NCBI RefSeq assembly: GCF_000297095.1
Contig: NZ_AEEA01000035.1
Span: forward strand, 1 to 31,483
Origin: Treponema primitia ZAS-1
GTDB taxonomy: Bacteria > Spirochaetota > Spirochaetia > Treponematales > Breznakiellaceae
Direction of reading: 5' to 3'
Length of the DNA stretch: 31,483 nt
Program-made: the position numbers and the translations under genes
The notes under the pieces: model-generated
What the model saw: only the letters and a program-made list of their open reading frames with translations
Database searches by the model: none
Told to the model about the DNA's origin: nothing
Shown: positions 14,235-23,178 of the stretch, in pieces
Numbering within the stretch: the first letter of the stretch is position 1
How the letters are laid out: every line of letters begins with the position of its first letter

Positions 14235-15721
14235 TAAGGACTGTCGCCGGTATTGACATGGGTACCCAAAGTATCAAGGTGGTTCTGTACGACTGGAATG
14301 CCCATCGTATTATCGCTTCAAAGGCAGAGCCGGTAGAACTTATTGCGGAAAGTGACGGGACCCGTGAACAAAAAACAGAATGGTTTGATGCGGCGCTGGA
14401 AAAATGTTTTTCCGCCTTTTCACCGGAAGAAAAAAATAGTATTGCCGCCATAGGGATTTCGGGACATCAGCATGGTTTTGTGCCCCTGGACGCGGATGGT
14501 AAGGCTCTATACAACGTAAAGCTTTGGAATGATACTTCCACCGCCGAGGAATGCCGGATAATCACCCAGGCGGCCGGTGGGGATGATGCGGTCATAGCAG
14601 AGGTCTGTAACCTTATGCTGCCCGGGTTTACTGCCCCAAAAATACTTTGGCTTAAACGGCATAAACCTGAGGCTTTTGCCCGGCTGCGCTACATTATGCT
14701 TCCCCACGATTACCTTAATTACCGCTTTACCGGTGAATACAAAGCCGAATACGGGGATGCCTCGGGTATGGCGATTTTTAACGGGAAAACCCGTTCCTGG
14801 TCAAAGAAGATATGCGCCATAATTGACGAAAAGCTCCTTGGTTTGCTGCCCCCCCTTATCAATTCGGATGAGCCCAACGGCTTTGTCCATGACGCGGCGG
14901 CCAAGCGTTTTGGGATTCCGGCGGGGATTCCCGTTTCTTCCGGGGGCGGTGATAATATGATGAGCGCCATCGGAACCGGCACGGTTCGGGATGGGGTTCT
15001 TTCCATGAGCCTGGGCACATCAGGTACCCTCTACGGTTACTCGGAAACGCCCCTGTCTGATCCAAAAAACGGGCTTTCGGGCTTTAATTCATCCACCGGC
15101 GCTTATCTTCCGCTTTTGTGTACGATGAACTGTACCGTGGCCACCGAAGAAGCCCGTCGTATATTTAACCTGGAGGTGAAAGAATTCGACGCGCTGGCGG
15201 AAAAATCAAAACCCGGAGCGGAAGGCATCGTGTTTCTCCCCTTCTTTAACGGCGAACGCACCCCGAACCTTCCCAATGGCCGGGCGAGTATTTCCGGTAT
15301 TAGCGCGGTTAACTTTACCAGGGAAAACGTAGCCCGGGCCGCGATGGAATCGGCAATTTTTGGGATGCGCGGCGGTCTGGAGGCTTTTGTGAAGCTTGGC
15401 TTTAAGGCCCGTGAAATCAGAATCACCGGCGGGGGGAGTAAAAGCCCTATCTGGCGTCAGATGGCAGCGGATATTCTGAACATCCCCGTAAAACGTCCTG
15501 CAAATGCGGAATCCGCCGCCATGGGCGGCGCAATACAAGCCCTCTGGTGTCTCCTGAAAAAAGATGGAAAGCCTGCGGATATAGCGGTCCTTACGGATGA
15601 ACATATAGAAATTCAGGAAAATGAAAGTATCAAACCGGATAGCAAAACTGTCGCTGCATATAATACCGCATATACGGAGTATAACAAGTACCTTAAAGCG
15701 CTTAGTCCGCTTTATCAATAA
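14231..15721 (+). CDS. xylB: Xylulokinase
   Basis: From the ATG at 14231 the protein has 496 residues, typical of the FGGY kinase family. It phosphorylates D-xylulose to xylulose 5-phosphate, feeding the pentose phosphate pathway. It starts with the phosphate loop VAGIDMGTQSIKVVLYD. AAIGISGHQHGFVPLD and LWNDTSTAEEC are the substrate-binding region, and ITGGGSKSPIWRQMAADILNIPV is the second ATP-site block. The frame extends 12 codons further upstream, but 14231 has GGAGG directly before it and gives the conventional N-terminus. The start overlaps the beta-xylosidase stop (ATGA), so the two are translationally coupled. Xylose isomerase follows. Confidence 0.93.
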   Translation: MIRTVAGIDMGTQSIKVVLYDWNAHRIIASKAEPVELIAESDGTREQKTEWFDAALEKCFSAFSPEEKNSIAAIGISGHQHGFVPLDADGKALYNVKLWNDTSTAEECRIITQAAGGDDAVIAEVCNLMLPGFTAPKILWLKRHKPEAFARLRYIMLPHDYLNYRFTGEYKAEYGDASGMAIFNGKTRSWSKKICAIIDEKLLGLLPPLINSDEPNGFVHDAAAKRFGIPAGIPVSSGGGDNMMSAIGTGTVRDGVLSMSLGTSGTLYGYSETPLSDPKNGLSGFNSSTGAYLPLLCTMNCTVATEEARRIFNLEVKEFDALAEKSKPGAEGIVFLPFFNGERTPNLPNGRASISGISAVNFTRENVARAAMESAIFGMRGGLEAFVKLGFKAREIRITGGGSKSPIWRQMAADILNIPVKRPANAESAAMGGAIQALWCLLKKDGKPADIAVLTDEHIEIQENESIKPDSKTVAAYNTAYTEYNKYLKALSPLYQ

Positions 15722-15739
15722 TGAGAATTGGAGTATTGT

Positions 15740-17080
15740 ATGGCAAATTATTTTACCGGCGGCAAGGAATATTTTCCCGGCATAGGAAAAATCCCTTATG
15801 AAGGAAGCGGATCAAAAAATCCCCTGGCCTTTAAGTATTATGACGCCGAAAAAACGGTGCGTGGAAAAAAAACAAAGGATTGGCTTCGTTTTGCAATTGC
15901 GTATTGGCATAGTTTCTGCGGTGATGGTGCGGACCCCTTTGGCTCCGCTACCCATATCTTCCCATGGAACAGTACCAATGAACCCCTGCAGAACGCTAAA
16001 AATAAAGCGGACGCGGCTTTTGAATTTATCACCAAGATCGGTGCTCCCTACTATTGCTGGCATGACCGGGATATAGCCCCCGAAGGCAAGGACCCCGATG
16101 AAACCGCCAAGAACCTCGGTATTATTGTTGATGAGTTGAAGAAGCGGCAGGATGCTACGGGGGTAAAACTCCTCTGGGCAACGGCCAATGTGTTTACCAA
16201 TCCCCGGTTCATGAACGGGGCGGCGACCAACCCTGATTTTAACATTGTGGTTCAGGCCGCCAATCAGGTGAAACATGCTATTGACGGCGCCATAAAGCTC
16301 GGCGCCGAAGGGTACACCTTCTGGGGCGGCCGCGAGGGTTATATGTCTTTGCTTAACACGGACATGAAACGGGAAAAGGAACACCTCGCCATATTCCTGA
16401 CCATTGCACGGGATTATGCACGCAAACAAGGTTTTAAAGGTTCTTTCTATATCGAACCGAAACCGATGGAACCGACCAAACATCAGTATGATTTTGATTC
16501 CGAAACGGTTATCGGTTTTTTAAAAGCCCACGGCCTTGAGAAGGACTTTAAGTTGAATATTGAGGCTAACCACGCGGAACTTGCGGGCCATGATTTCTAT
16601 CATGAACTGTCGGTCTGTGTTGATAACGATATGCTCGGATCGGTTGACGCAAACCGCGGCGAACCCCGTAACGGCTGGGATACGGATCAATTCCCCTCCA
16701 GCGTTTATGAGACCACCCTGGCGATGCTTACTATCCTCCGCATGGGCGGTTTCAAAACCGGGGGGCTTAATTTCGATGCAAAAATCCGCCGCAACTCAAT
16801 TGATCCTGAGGATCTTTTTATCGCCCACATCGGCGGTATGGACACCTTTGCCTACGGACTTGAAAAGGCCTCTGCGGTCCTTGATGACGGGCGTATTCCG
16901 GATCTGATTAAAAAACGTTACTCCTCCTTTGATTCAGGGGATGGCGCGAAATTTGAGAAGAGCGGATTTACCCTGGACGCGTTGGCCGCTCTTGCCAAGG
17001 ATTACGGTAAAGCCGGCTGGACCAGCGGCAAGCAGGAACTGTTTGAAAATCTCTTTTCTGATATTATATTGTTAAAATAA
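15740..17080 (+). CDS. xylA: Xylose isomerase
   Basis: The protein has 446 residues from the ATG at 15740, the usual length of the longer (class II) xylose isomerases that interconvert D-xylose and D-xylulose. WHDRDIAPEG contains the catalytic His, FYIEPKPMEPTKHQYDFD supplies a metal-binding Glu, and NIEANHAELAGHDFYHEL and LGSVDANRGEP are the other metal-site blocks. A TTG at 15728 in frame is part of the TTGGAG ribosome site rather than the start. The gene follows xylulokinase by 18 bp and is the last of the operon. Together with GH43 and xylulokinase it completes conversion of xylo-oligosaccharide to xylulose 5-phosphate. Confidence 0.95.
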   Translation: MANYFTGGKEYFPGIGKIPYEGSGSKNPLAFKYYDAEKTVRGKKTKDWLRFAIAYWHSFCGDGADPFGSATHIFPWNSTNEPLQNAKNKADAAFEFITKIGAPYYCWHDRDIAPEGKDPDETAKNLGIIVDELKKRQDATGVKLLWATANVFTNPRFMNGAATNPDFNIVVQAANQVKHAIDGAIKLGAEGYTFWGGREGYMSLLNTDMKREKEHLAIFLTIARDYARKQGFKGSFYIEPKPMEPTKHQYDFDSETVIGFLKAHGLEKDFKLNIEANHAELAGHDFYHELSVCVDNDMLGSVDANRGEPRNGWDTDQFPSSVYETTLAMLTILRMGGFKTGGLNFDAKIRRNSIDPEDLFIAHIGGMDTFAYGLEKASAVLDDGRIPDLIKKRYSSFDSGDGAKFEKSGFTLDALAALAKDYGKAGWTSGKQELFENLFSDIILLK

Positions 17081-17096
17081 ATAGTTTGTGTTGGGG

Positions 17097-17117
17097 GGTT
17101 ACTTAATAACCTTATTT
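17097..17117 (+). terminator. Weak terminator at the end of the xylose operon
   Basis: GGTTA-CTTAA-TAACC (17097-17111) followed by TTATTT. The stem is only five base pairs and overlaps the end of the convergent gene, so termination may be inefficient. Confidence 0.35.
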
Positions 17118-18793
17118 AGCTCCCCAATGCAATATTCTTTTACCGCATTAAAAACCGCCGGGGTATTCAAATCCGGCGACCTTTTTTTTAATGCCGCTGC
17201 AGTGGGAAGCAGGGTAGTAAAGATAATGTTTTCTTCTTGGGTAAGGACCGCGAGGTAGTTCTGTACCGGCCCTTGTATGACAGGCAGGGCGGATATACCC
17301 GTTTGGTAACGGGTAAGGAATTCCCGGGCGCCCATGGCTGCTTTTCCGGATGAAAAAAGCCGATATACCCCGCCAATGTCTCCGGCAATCCTTTCTCCCA
17401 GCCCGGGTTTAAGGCTTATTGGCGCCCCCATGCCTGGGGCGGAGTATACCTTCGCAGTAATGTTACGAACCTTTTCTTCAAGCCGCTGCCGGTACATGGT
17501 TAGGGCCTTTGTTTCATAATACCAGGATTTTTTTTCCGGGTTCTGCTTGGAAAGAGGAGTTCTGTAAAGAAAAGCTGAGTGAAGGGCCTCCAGGGAAGCG
17601 CAGCGAGTTTGACGGTTTTCAAAGAGGGTACGGATATAACTCCCACGGGCATAGGTGATCCCCAGGGGATATGAAAAATCGGCGCCGTATAACTCAATAC
17701 TCCGGGCGCCAAGGTATTCCGCCAGGGACAGGGCTGCGTAACTGACATTGGCTCCGGAAGTATCCAGTTCCGGAATAGGCCGCCAATACCGGGACAAATA
17801 ACGGGTTAAGGGATGTCCTCCGGAGAAAAAATAAGGCCGGATAGAACGGGATGCCACCAGGGGAGGGCTGGCCAGATCGAGAAAGAGCAGGGTATGTTCG
17901 GGAAGCCCCGCCATAAAATGGTAGTAACTGATATGCTGGCAATCGATGGAAACCACCGCATCCGGTTCCAGGCCTGCGCTGAGCAGGCTTGGCAGGGAAG
18001 TATCCGCAGCAATAATGAAGGGCCGTTCTTTTTTTTCCAGCAGTAAAGGTATCTGTGCATCCAGGCTCGGCCCGGCGGCGCATATGGCGGCGCTGCGTAT
18101 CGGGGGGAGGGCAGGGGTACTCTGTTCCGCCAGGGGCAGATTGCGGACGATATTAGAAAACCAGCGTTTGCCAAAATGGGCCTGAACAGAATAATCCGCA
18201 GATACCGCATCAATGGCGGACTTAATCACCTCTCCGGCCTCGGTGAACAGGGGGCGTCCAAAATCGGCCCTGGTACGCAGCGGCAGCAATGCGAAGCCGC
18301 CGCAGATACCGGGTTTATACCGATCCAGGATATGTTTTTCCAGGGCTTCCCAGGAAGGATCCACCAATAAGCGGAACCGGGGATCGTTAAAGATACTAAT
18401 ATATTCCTGGGAGCTTAACAGTTCCGCTACGCCGTGGATATCAAAATCAATAACCGTAAGTTCCTCGGTTTCGGGCCGTTCAAGGGCTGCTTCCACGTGG
18501 AAGGCCCCGCCAAGACCGAAAATGATAAGAAACCCCTCGTTGCCAAGGGTGGAAACCAGGCGTTTCCCTTCCTTCCGTGGATCCACCAGGGAATGGAGAG
18601 GATGTGCGGCGCCGGAAGAATCAACCAAAGCGGGGATGGATACTCCGGAACGGGAATCGATAAATTTATATTTACCCCGGGTAGTTTCCGCTCCGGAAAG
18701 ACGGGAGCAGAGGGGTGGATCAAATCTGGAGAGGGCTAATAGGTTACGCTCAAAGAAAAAACTCTTATCCATGGTCAACCCCGCTGGCGGCAT
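17099..18793 (-). CDS. Maf/DUF115-type glycosyltransferase-like protein
   Basis: The protein has 564 residues and the MAF_flag10 (DUF115, MptE-like) pattern. AAICAAGPSLDAQIPLLLEKK is followed by FIIAADTSLPSLLSAGLEPDAVVSID, then GANVSYAALSLAEYLGARSIELYGADFSYP. Members act as motility-associated factors that attach nonulosonic-type sugars to flagellin in the cytoplasm. In a spirochaete the likely substrate is the periplasmic flagellin, but this is inferred. The ATG at 18793 has a strong GGGAGGA seven bases upstream; an internal ATG at 18772 overlaps the previous stop and is the alternative. It overlaps the next upstream gene by 29 bp (8 bp with the later start), pointing to coupled translation. 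It is the last gene of a four-gene operon. Confidence 0.8.
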   Translation of the reverse strand: MPPAGLTMDKSFFFERNLLALSRFDPPLCSRLSGAETTRGKYKFIDSRSGVSIPALVDSSGAAHPLHSLVDPRKEGKRLVSTLGNEGFLIIFGLGGAFHVEAALERPETEELTVIDFDIHGVAELLSSQEYISIFNDPRFRLLVDPSWEALEKHILDRYKPGICGGFALLPLRTRADFGRPLFTEAGEVIKSAIDAVSADYSVQAHFGKRWFSNIVRNLPLAEQSTPALPPIRSAAICAAGPSLDAQIPLLLEKKERPFIIAADTSLPSLLSAGLEPDAVVSIDCQHISYYHFMAGLPEHTLLFLDLASPPLVASRSIRPYFFSGGHPLTRYLSRYWRPIPELDTSGANVSYAALSLAEYLGARSIELYGADFSYPLGITYARGSYIRTLFENRQTRCASLEALHSAFLYRTPLSKQNPEKKSWYYETKALTMYRQRLEEKVRNITAKVYSAPGMGAPISLKPGLGERIAGDIGGVYRLFSSGKAAMGAREFLTRYQTGISALPVIQGPVQNYLAVLTQEENIIFTTLLPTAAALKKRSPDLNTPAVFNAVKEYCIGELNKVIK

Positions 18794-20234
18794 ATATTTC
18801 CTCCCGAATCGCTTCGGCAGATACCGTGGAAGAACCGGGGAAAAGCAGGGGGCCTAGTTCCTGCATAAGAACCTTCCGGGTTTCATCGGATTCCATGGCA
18901 TGCAGCAACGCTGCTGATATCGTTTCTGTGGATGGTTCTTCATTCGGTATTGCTGTTTCTGCGACGAAATCTTTTACAGGTCCCGATACTGGAGAAAGAA
19001 TACGGCTACTGCGTTCCGTAAAAACAGAACTGTTATTTCCAATGGAAAAGAGACGATCCGGATAGGAGGCCATTTGGCGGGCAAACCATTGGGTGTAGAT
19101 GCCATGGCTGCCTGCGGCCGCGATAGAGGAAGCGCGCATAAAGGTTTGAGAATATACCGGATTGAAGTGGGATTCCTTATCCGTAAGGAGCCTCTCAAAA
19201 CTGTAGGGCCTGGCATGGGTTTTGATATCCCGGTGGCCAAGATCTGTGCCGGTTATATATATAGGCCCTTGGGAGAGCTTAAAAGCCAGATCCAGGGCGG
19301 TGGCGGTAACGGTTCCCCGTTGGGGAAGCACCGCAAAGGGAAGGCCAGTACTGTGCAGCAGAAGATTCTGCCAGAGGGACCCGTCGCTTATGGGAAGCCA
19401 GGGAAGTTCAGCGAACTGGGAGGGGAGGGCAGCCGTAATCGCCGCAGCAAAGGCCGGGACCTTTCGCTGTTTGGCCCTGAGAGCCTCGTAAAGATGCAGC
19501 AGAGCCCAGTTTCCGCCATCGGTGGTAAGTATCAGATCCGGCTGCAAACATGCGGACAGCAGCGCAGGAACGGAGGATGAGACAGCCAGGATAAATAGTG
19601 ACGCATACTTTTTCTGTTCCATTAAAATGGGGATGGTCTCCTCCAGACTCGGTCCGGCGCCGGTGATTACTATTGGAGAAAGAAAAGGGTGATAACGGAG
19701 AGATTTTTTTAAAAGCCGAAGATTTTTAAATACATTTTTAAACCACCGTCTTCCAAAATTATCTACGGTCCGTTTATTGGCGTCTATCCTTTTTATATAT
19801 TCCACGATTTCTGCAAAAAGTTTGAGGTATGCCTCACCAAAGGCTGCCTGGGAAGGACGCCATTCAACTATGGCTACCGCAGCAGCTTCCGTATCAGGCA
19901 AATGGTTTTCCAGAAAGTGCAGCAGGGTCTCCCCGGAACCGGGGCTCCATACCCCATCAGCAGCACCGCCGCAGGAACTGATTTCAGGGCGGGAAAAAAA
20001 ATCGGAAACATGGATGTTTAGGATAACGGTGTGGGGAAAATTTTTCCGTAGTACCTCCGCAGCGTATCCCAAACCGGGCTCCAGGAGGATAAAAAAACGA
20101 ACACCCCCACGAAAGTTGAGGGAATTGATATATTTTTCCGCCTCTGCGGGGGGATTATACCGTGAATGCAGGGCCAGATCTCCGACATAGACCGTAGGGA
20201 AACCACTTCCCGTAGAAACAAGCCGTTCAAGCAT
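18765..20234 (-). CDS. Second Maf/DUF115-type protein
   Basis: From the ATG at 20234 (MLERLVSTGSGFPTVYVGD) the protein has 489 residues. It shows the same pattern as its neighbour: VITGAGPSLEETIPILMEQ, FILAVSSSVPALLSACLQPDLILTTDGG and GPIYITGTDLGHRD. The two proteins are clearly related but divergent, so they are probably an old duplication with separate acceptor or donor roles. The frame is open for 46 more codons upstream, but these lie inside the preceding gene. The 20234 ATG sits one base after that gene's stop (TAATATG), a typical coupled start. A role in flagellin glycosylation is inferred from the family. Confidence 0.8.
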   Translation of the reverse strand: MLERLVSTGSGFPTVYVGDLALHSRYNPPAEAEKYINSLNFRGGVRFFILLEPGLGYAAEVLRKNFPHTVILNIHVSDFFSRPEISSCGGAADGVWSPGSGETLLHFLENHLPDTEAAAVAIVEWRPSQAAFGEAYLKLFAEIVEYIKRIDANKRTVDNFGRRWFKNVFKNLRLLKKSLRYHPFLSPIVITGAGPSLEETIPILMEQKKYASLFILAVSSSVPALLSACLQPDLILTTDGGNWALLHLYEALRAKQRKVPAFAAAITAALPSQFAELPWLPISDGSLWQNLLLHSTGLPFAVLPQRGTVTATALDLAFKLSQGPIYITGTDLGHRDIKTHARPYSFERLLTDKESHFNPVYSQTFMRASSIAAAGSHGIYTQWFARQMASYPDRLFSIGNNSSVFTERSSRILSPVSGPVKDFVAETAIPNEEPSTETISAALLHAMESDETRKVLMQELGPLLFPGSSTVSAEAIREEIYAASGVDHG

Positions 20235-20235
20235 A

Positions 20236-21165
20236 TTATAGGTAGGGCTGGATAAGCTCCAGGGCTTTATCCGGAACATCCGTTTCAAAACAAACCAGAA
20301 CTTCGGCGCCAAGGCTCTTGGAAAGCCGATGGGCGACAATTTCCCGGTCAAGAGACGGGGGAAGCAGGACAAGTACCCGTTTGGAGGGAAGAACTATCAG
20401 CGGGCCAAATGCCCCGGCCATGACAGAGACATGTTCGGCAAAGGGAGCATTACTGCTTTTTGGCGCCACCGCCGGCGCCTCAAGAAGTATACCCTGAAAA
20501 TCAGTGTTATTTTGATGGTACCCGGTAATTTTTGTGCGTATCCCTTCCGGGGTTTCTTCCGGTTCCACCCCTTGGAAAGTTTGTGAGGCGGAAAGCGAAG
20601 ATTCCGCCGGATTTTCTTCTTTTGGAATAGCTTCTTTCCGGGTAATGATATCTTCCGGTACTTCCAGATCAAATCTTTCCGGCGCCGGTTCTGCCCGGTT
20701 CTCTATTGGGAAAAACACTTTGTTGGTTTCAGAAATAAGTAATGCTATTGCTGCCGGATTAAAACCGGAACCGCTTTCCTCTACCGCAAGAAGAAGGTAA
20801 CGGAAGGGGCTGCAATTATCCAGGGTAAACATCCAGAGATTCATACCGGCTGTGAAGAATTTAAAGCCAAAAGATTCCGGATTGGAAATTTTTAAAAATG
20901 ATTGTTTTCCTCCGGTTAAACCATCTTTTGGTATACGAAGTTTGCTAATTCCCAGCCCTACGGAGACATAGCTTTCATAGACATCTTTTTTCAATTCCAA
21001 GCATGCACCGATTTTAAAGGAACCGTAGCCTTTTAAAAGACTAAGTGCGGTATAGGCGGATGATTTTTTTAACCCAAGCCGTAAAATTCTATCCCGCAGA
21101 GCCTTACCTGCTTCACTTAATTCCCGAGAAGATTCTTTGATAGATGCCTTATTTAAAAGACCCAT
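20236..21165 (-). CDS. Unknown protein of the Maf operon
   Basis: The protein has 309 residues. Residues 1-130 are a compact domain (ELSEAGKALRDRILRLGLK; SAYTALSLLKGYGSFKIGACLEL; FKFFTAGMNLWMFTLDN). A Glu/Pro-rich linker follows at about 155-215, then a C-terminal block with FAEHVSVMAGAFGPLIVLPSKRVLVLLPPSLDREIVAHRL. No signal peptide or membrane segment is visible, so it is probably cytoplasmic. I do not recognise the family. The ATG overlaps the preceding stop by one base (TAATG), and the stop is one base from the next start. It is therefore part of one translationally linked unit with the acidic protein and the two Maf proteins, which suggests a shared task. Confidence 0.7.
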   Translation of the reverse strand: MGLLNKASIKESSRELSEAGKALRDRILRLGLKKSSAYTALSLLKGYGSFKIGACLELKKDVYESYVSVGLGISKLRIPKDGLTGGKQSFLKISNPESFGFKFFTAGMNLWMFTLDNCSPFRYLLLAVEESGSGFNPAAIALLISETNKVFFPIENRAEPAPERFDLEVPEDIITRKEAIPKEENPAESSLSASQTFQGVEPEETPEGIRTKITGYHQNNTDFQGILLEAPAVAPKSSNAPFAEHVSVMAGAFGPLIVLPSKRVLVLLPPSLDREIVAHRLSKSLGAEVLVCFETDVPDKALELIQPYL

Positions 21166-23021
21166 TAGCTTATGCCTAATTCCTCGAAGAGTTTTTTGTA
21201 GGTATCAAAATATTCGGATTTGGCAAACTCTTCAATCTTTTCTTCAGGAAGAGATTCCAGCAGTTTGTCCATATAGACAAGTACATTTTTTAGTTCCATT
21301 TTAATGGAGGAAGGAATCCCTAAACCTGAATCCGGTTGTGTTGGAATTTCGATGGAAAAATTATCCGGTAAATCTATATTCAGATCCCCGGCGTCCGCGG
21401 TATCCGCGGCGCCGGGACCGTCAAAATTTTTATCATCAAGCTCCAAATCATTACATAGTTCGTCGATCTCCTCGAGGGGCAAATCAAGTTCCGGAAGATC
21501 CAGCACGATTTGCATACCGTCGGGCAGGGCCTGTTCCAGATTTTCATCTACCACAGGCTCTGTAGGGTCCTCTCCATCGTCATCTAAAGATATTGATTCA
21601 AAGGAATCGTCGGTAATAACATTATCCTGGACATTTTCCTGGATAGGAAGCTCCGCATCTTCGGTGAGCATTTCAAAGTTCAGATCCCCATCGGAAATTT
21701 CAAGAGATATTTCATCGTCAGCAACTATGGGATCATCAAAGGATACTTCGGTAAATTCGGAACTACCGGAATTGTTTTCCGCAGCGGCGGTCTCCCCGGT
21801 CGAAAGGTCAATCGATTCACCTCCGCTTGAAAAATTGTCGAAAGAAACATCCTCAAAAAGATTTTCATCAAGCTTGGGTATGTCCGTATCATCCATATTG
21901 TCCAGATCGATCAGTGAAAGGTTATCCAGGGAAGGTTCTTCCAATGGAGTCTCTTTGATACCTTCGCTCAGATCCGGCTCGTCGATGATCGCATCGGACA
22001 GATCAATTTGCTCCTCCGCCAGAGGATCCTCCTCAAGGTAGCTCGTATCATCGGGGGGAGGAGTCATGGGTTCCACCCCGTTTTCCCTGAGGGCCTTTAA
22101 GGCCTCGGTATCCTTCGTCTCAAGGGAGGTATCGACGTCTTCACTGTCCGCTAATGTACGGTTCAGCGGCCTACCCAGACCATCGTAGAGGATCTCTCCA
22201 GGGGAATCGTTGTCTTCAATTTCCGCAGCAGGAGCCGGTTCTTCCGGAACTTGCAATGAAGTTTCCTGCGCAGGGATGGTATCTCCGGATGCCCGATACA
22301 AAGGCCTGCCCAGGCCATCGTAGAGGAGCTCCTCACCGGTCTTGTTGTTCTCCAAGCTTTCCATTGCCGCAGTGTCCAGGGAAATAAATTCATCGTTAAG
22401 GCCTTCGCCGGCGTCTGATCCGGTCTCCTCGGTGAAATCGGCGGTATGAATAATATTGTTAAGCTCATCCCCGGTGAGGGCGATTTTATCATCGTCCTCT
22501 TCATCAAAGAACCCGGTCCCGTCGGCTTCATCTTCACCGGCATTTTGATCCGGTCTTTCGTTACGGATTACCAAAAGCTCGCTTTTAAGGCTGGACAATT
22601 CGCCTTTTATTGAAGCCAGTTCATCGGCGATTTTCATCAATATTTGGGTGGAAACATCCGCCGTATCGCCCTTGCCTATTCCTTGGGGAGCATCATGTAC
22701 CGGGGAGGATTGAATATCTTTCCGTACTGCCTCTACATCATCAAAGCCAAGGTCTTCCTCGATGGAATTTCCATCGGAACCGTTAAAGTCCTCAAACGAT
22801 AAATCTTCGGAAGCCGTTCCATCCGGGGGAACTTCGGCGTTAAATTCAGGGGGAAAACCGGAAACGCTTCCCAAGTCGGAAAGGAATCCACCACCCAGGT
22901 CCTGGCTTTCGCTTAGATCATGGGGTTCAAGTTTTACCCATACGCCATACTCATCAAGTTCATCGGAGGACCCGATTGTACTGCGATCATCGTATATTGA
23001 AGGATTTTTTTTTGCTGCCAT
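21165..23021 (-). CDS. Large acidic, largely disordered protein, first gene of the Maf operon
   Basis: The protein has 618 residues and is extremely rich in Asp, Glu and Ser. A short predicted coiled coil lies at about 125-155 (ILMKIADELASIKGELSSLKSELL). Two copies of LLYDGLGRPL / ILYDGLGRPL sit near 235 and 282 in otherwise low-complexity acidic sequence. The last 45 residues look folded (MELKNVLVYMDKLLESLPEE, then FAKSEYFDTYKKLFEELGIS). It has no signal peptide. A scaffold or adaptor whose C-terminal and YDGLGRPL segments bind partners is plausible but only an inference. A GGGAGAGGG ribosome site and a promoter precede it. It overlaps the next gene by one base. Confidence 0.7.
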   Translation of the reverse strand: MAAKKNPSIYDDRSTIGSSDELDEYGVWVKLEPHDLSESQDLGGGFLSDLGSVSGFPPEFNAEVPPDGTASEDLSFEDFNGSDGNSIEEDLGFDDVEAVRKDIQSSPVHDAPQGIGKGDTADVSTQILMKIADELASIKGELSSLKSELLVIRNERPDQNAGEDEADGTGFFDEEDDDKIALTGDELNNIIHTADFTEETGSDAGEGLNDEFISLDTAAMESLENNKTGEELLYDGLGRPLYRASGDTIPAQETSLQVPEEPAPAAEIEDNDSPGEILYDGLGRPLNRTLADSEDVDTSLETKDTEALKALRENGVEPMTPPPDDTSYLEEDPLAEEQIDLSDAIIDEPDLSEGIKETPLEEPSLDNLSLIDLDNMDDTDIPKLDENLFEDVSFDNFSSGGESIDLSTGETAAAENNSGSSEFTEVSFDDPIVADDEISLEISDGDLNFEMLTEDAELPIQENVQDNVITDDSFESISLDDDGEDPTEPVVDENLEQALPDGMQIVLDLPELDLPLEEIDELCNDLELDDKNFDGPGAADTADAGDLNIDLPDNFSIEIPTQPDSGLGIPSSIKMELKNVLVYMDKLLESLPEEKIEEFAKSEYFDTYKKLFEELGIS

Positions 23022-23038
23022 GACCCTCTCCCACTAAA

Positions 23039-23067
23039 ATTACACGTATAATATCAATTATCGTCAA
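23039..23067 (-). promoter_or_regulatory. Promoter of the Maf operon
   Basis: On the minus strand TTGACG (23062-23067) and TGTAAT (23039-23044) are 17 bp apart. It lies 18 bp before the ATG and its GGGAGAGGG ribosome site. Confidence 0.45.
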
Positions 23068-23178
23068 TACATACTATATATTGAGCTTATCTGTGGTTTT
23101 TTCTGTTGTCAATGGATATTTGAAAAACCGTCACGGAGTACCCTCAAGAATAGGGAAAAATAGCCGTTAATATGTATA

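Noticed and set aside
15812..16483. 223-codon frame antisense to xylose isomerase
   Set aside because: It lies opposite conserved catalytic blocks of xylA and has no ribosome site.
18213..18857. 214-codon plus-strand frame over the Maf genes
   Set aside because: It lies opposite two overlapping real genes; its residue makeup is shadow-like.
21304..22041. 245-codon open frame opposite the acidic protein gene
   Set aside because: It is a Ser-rich mirror of the Asp/Glu codons of the minus-strand gene, with no ribosome site.
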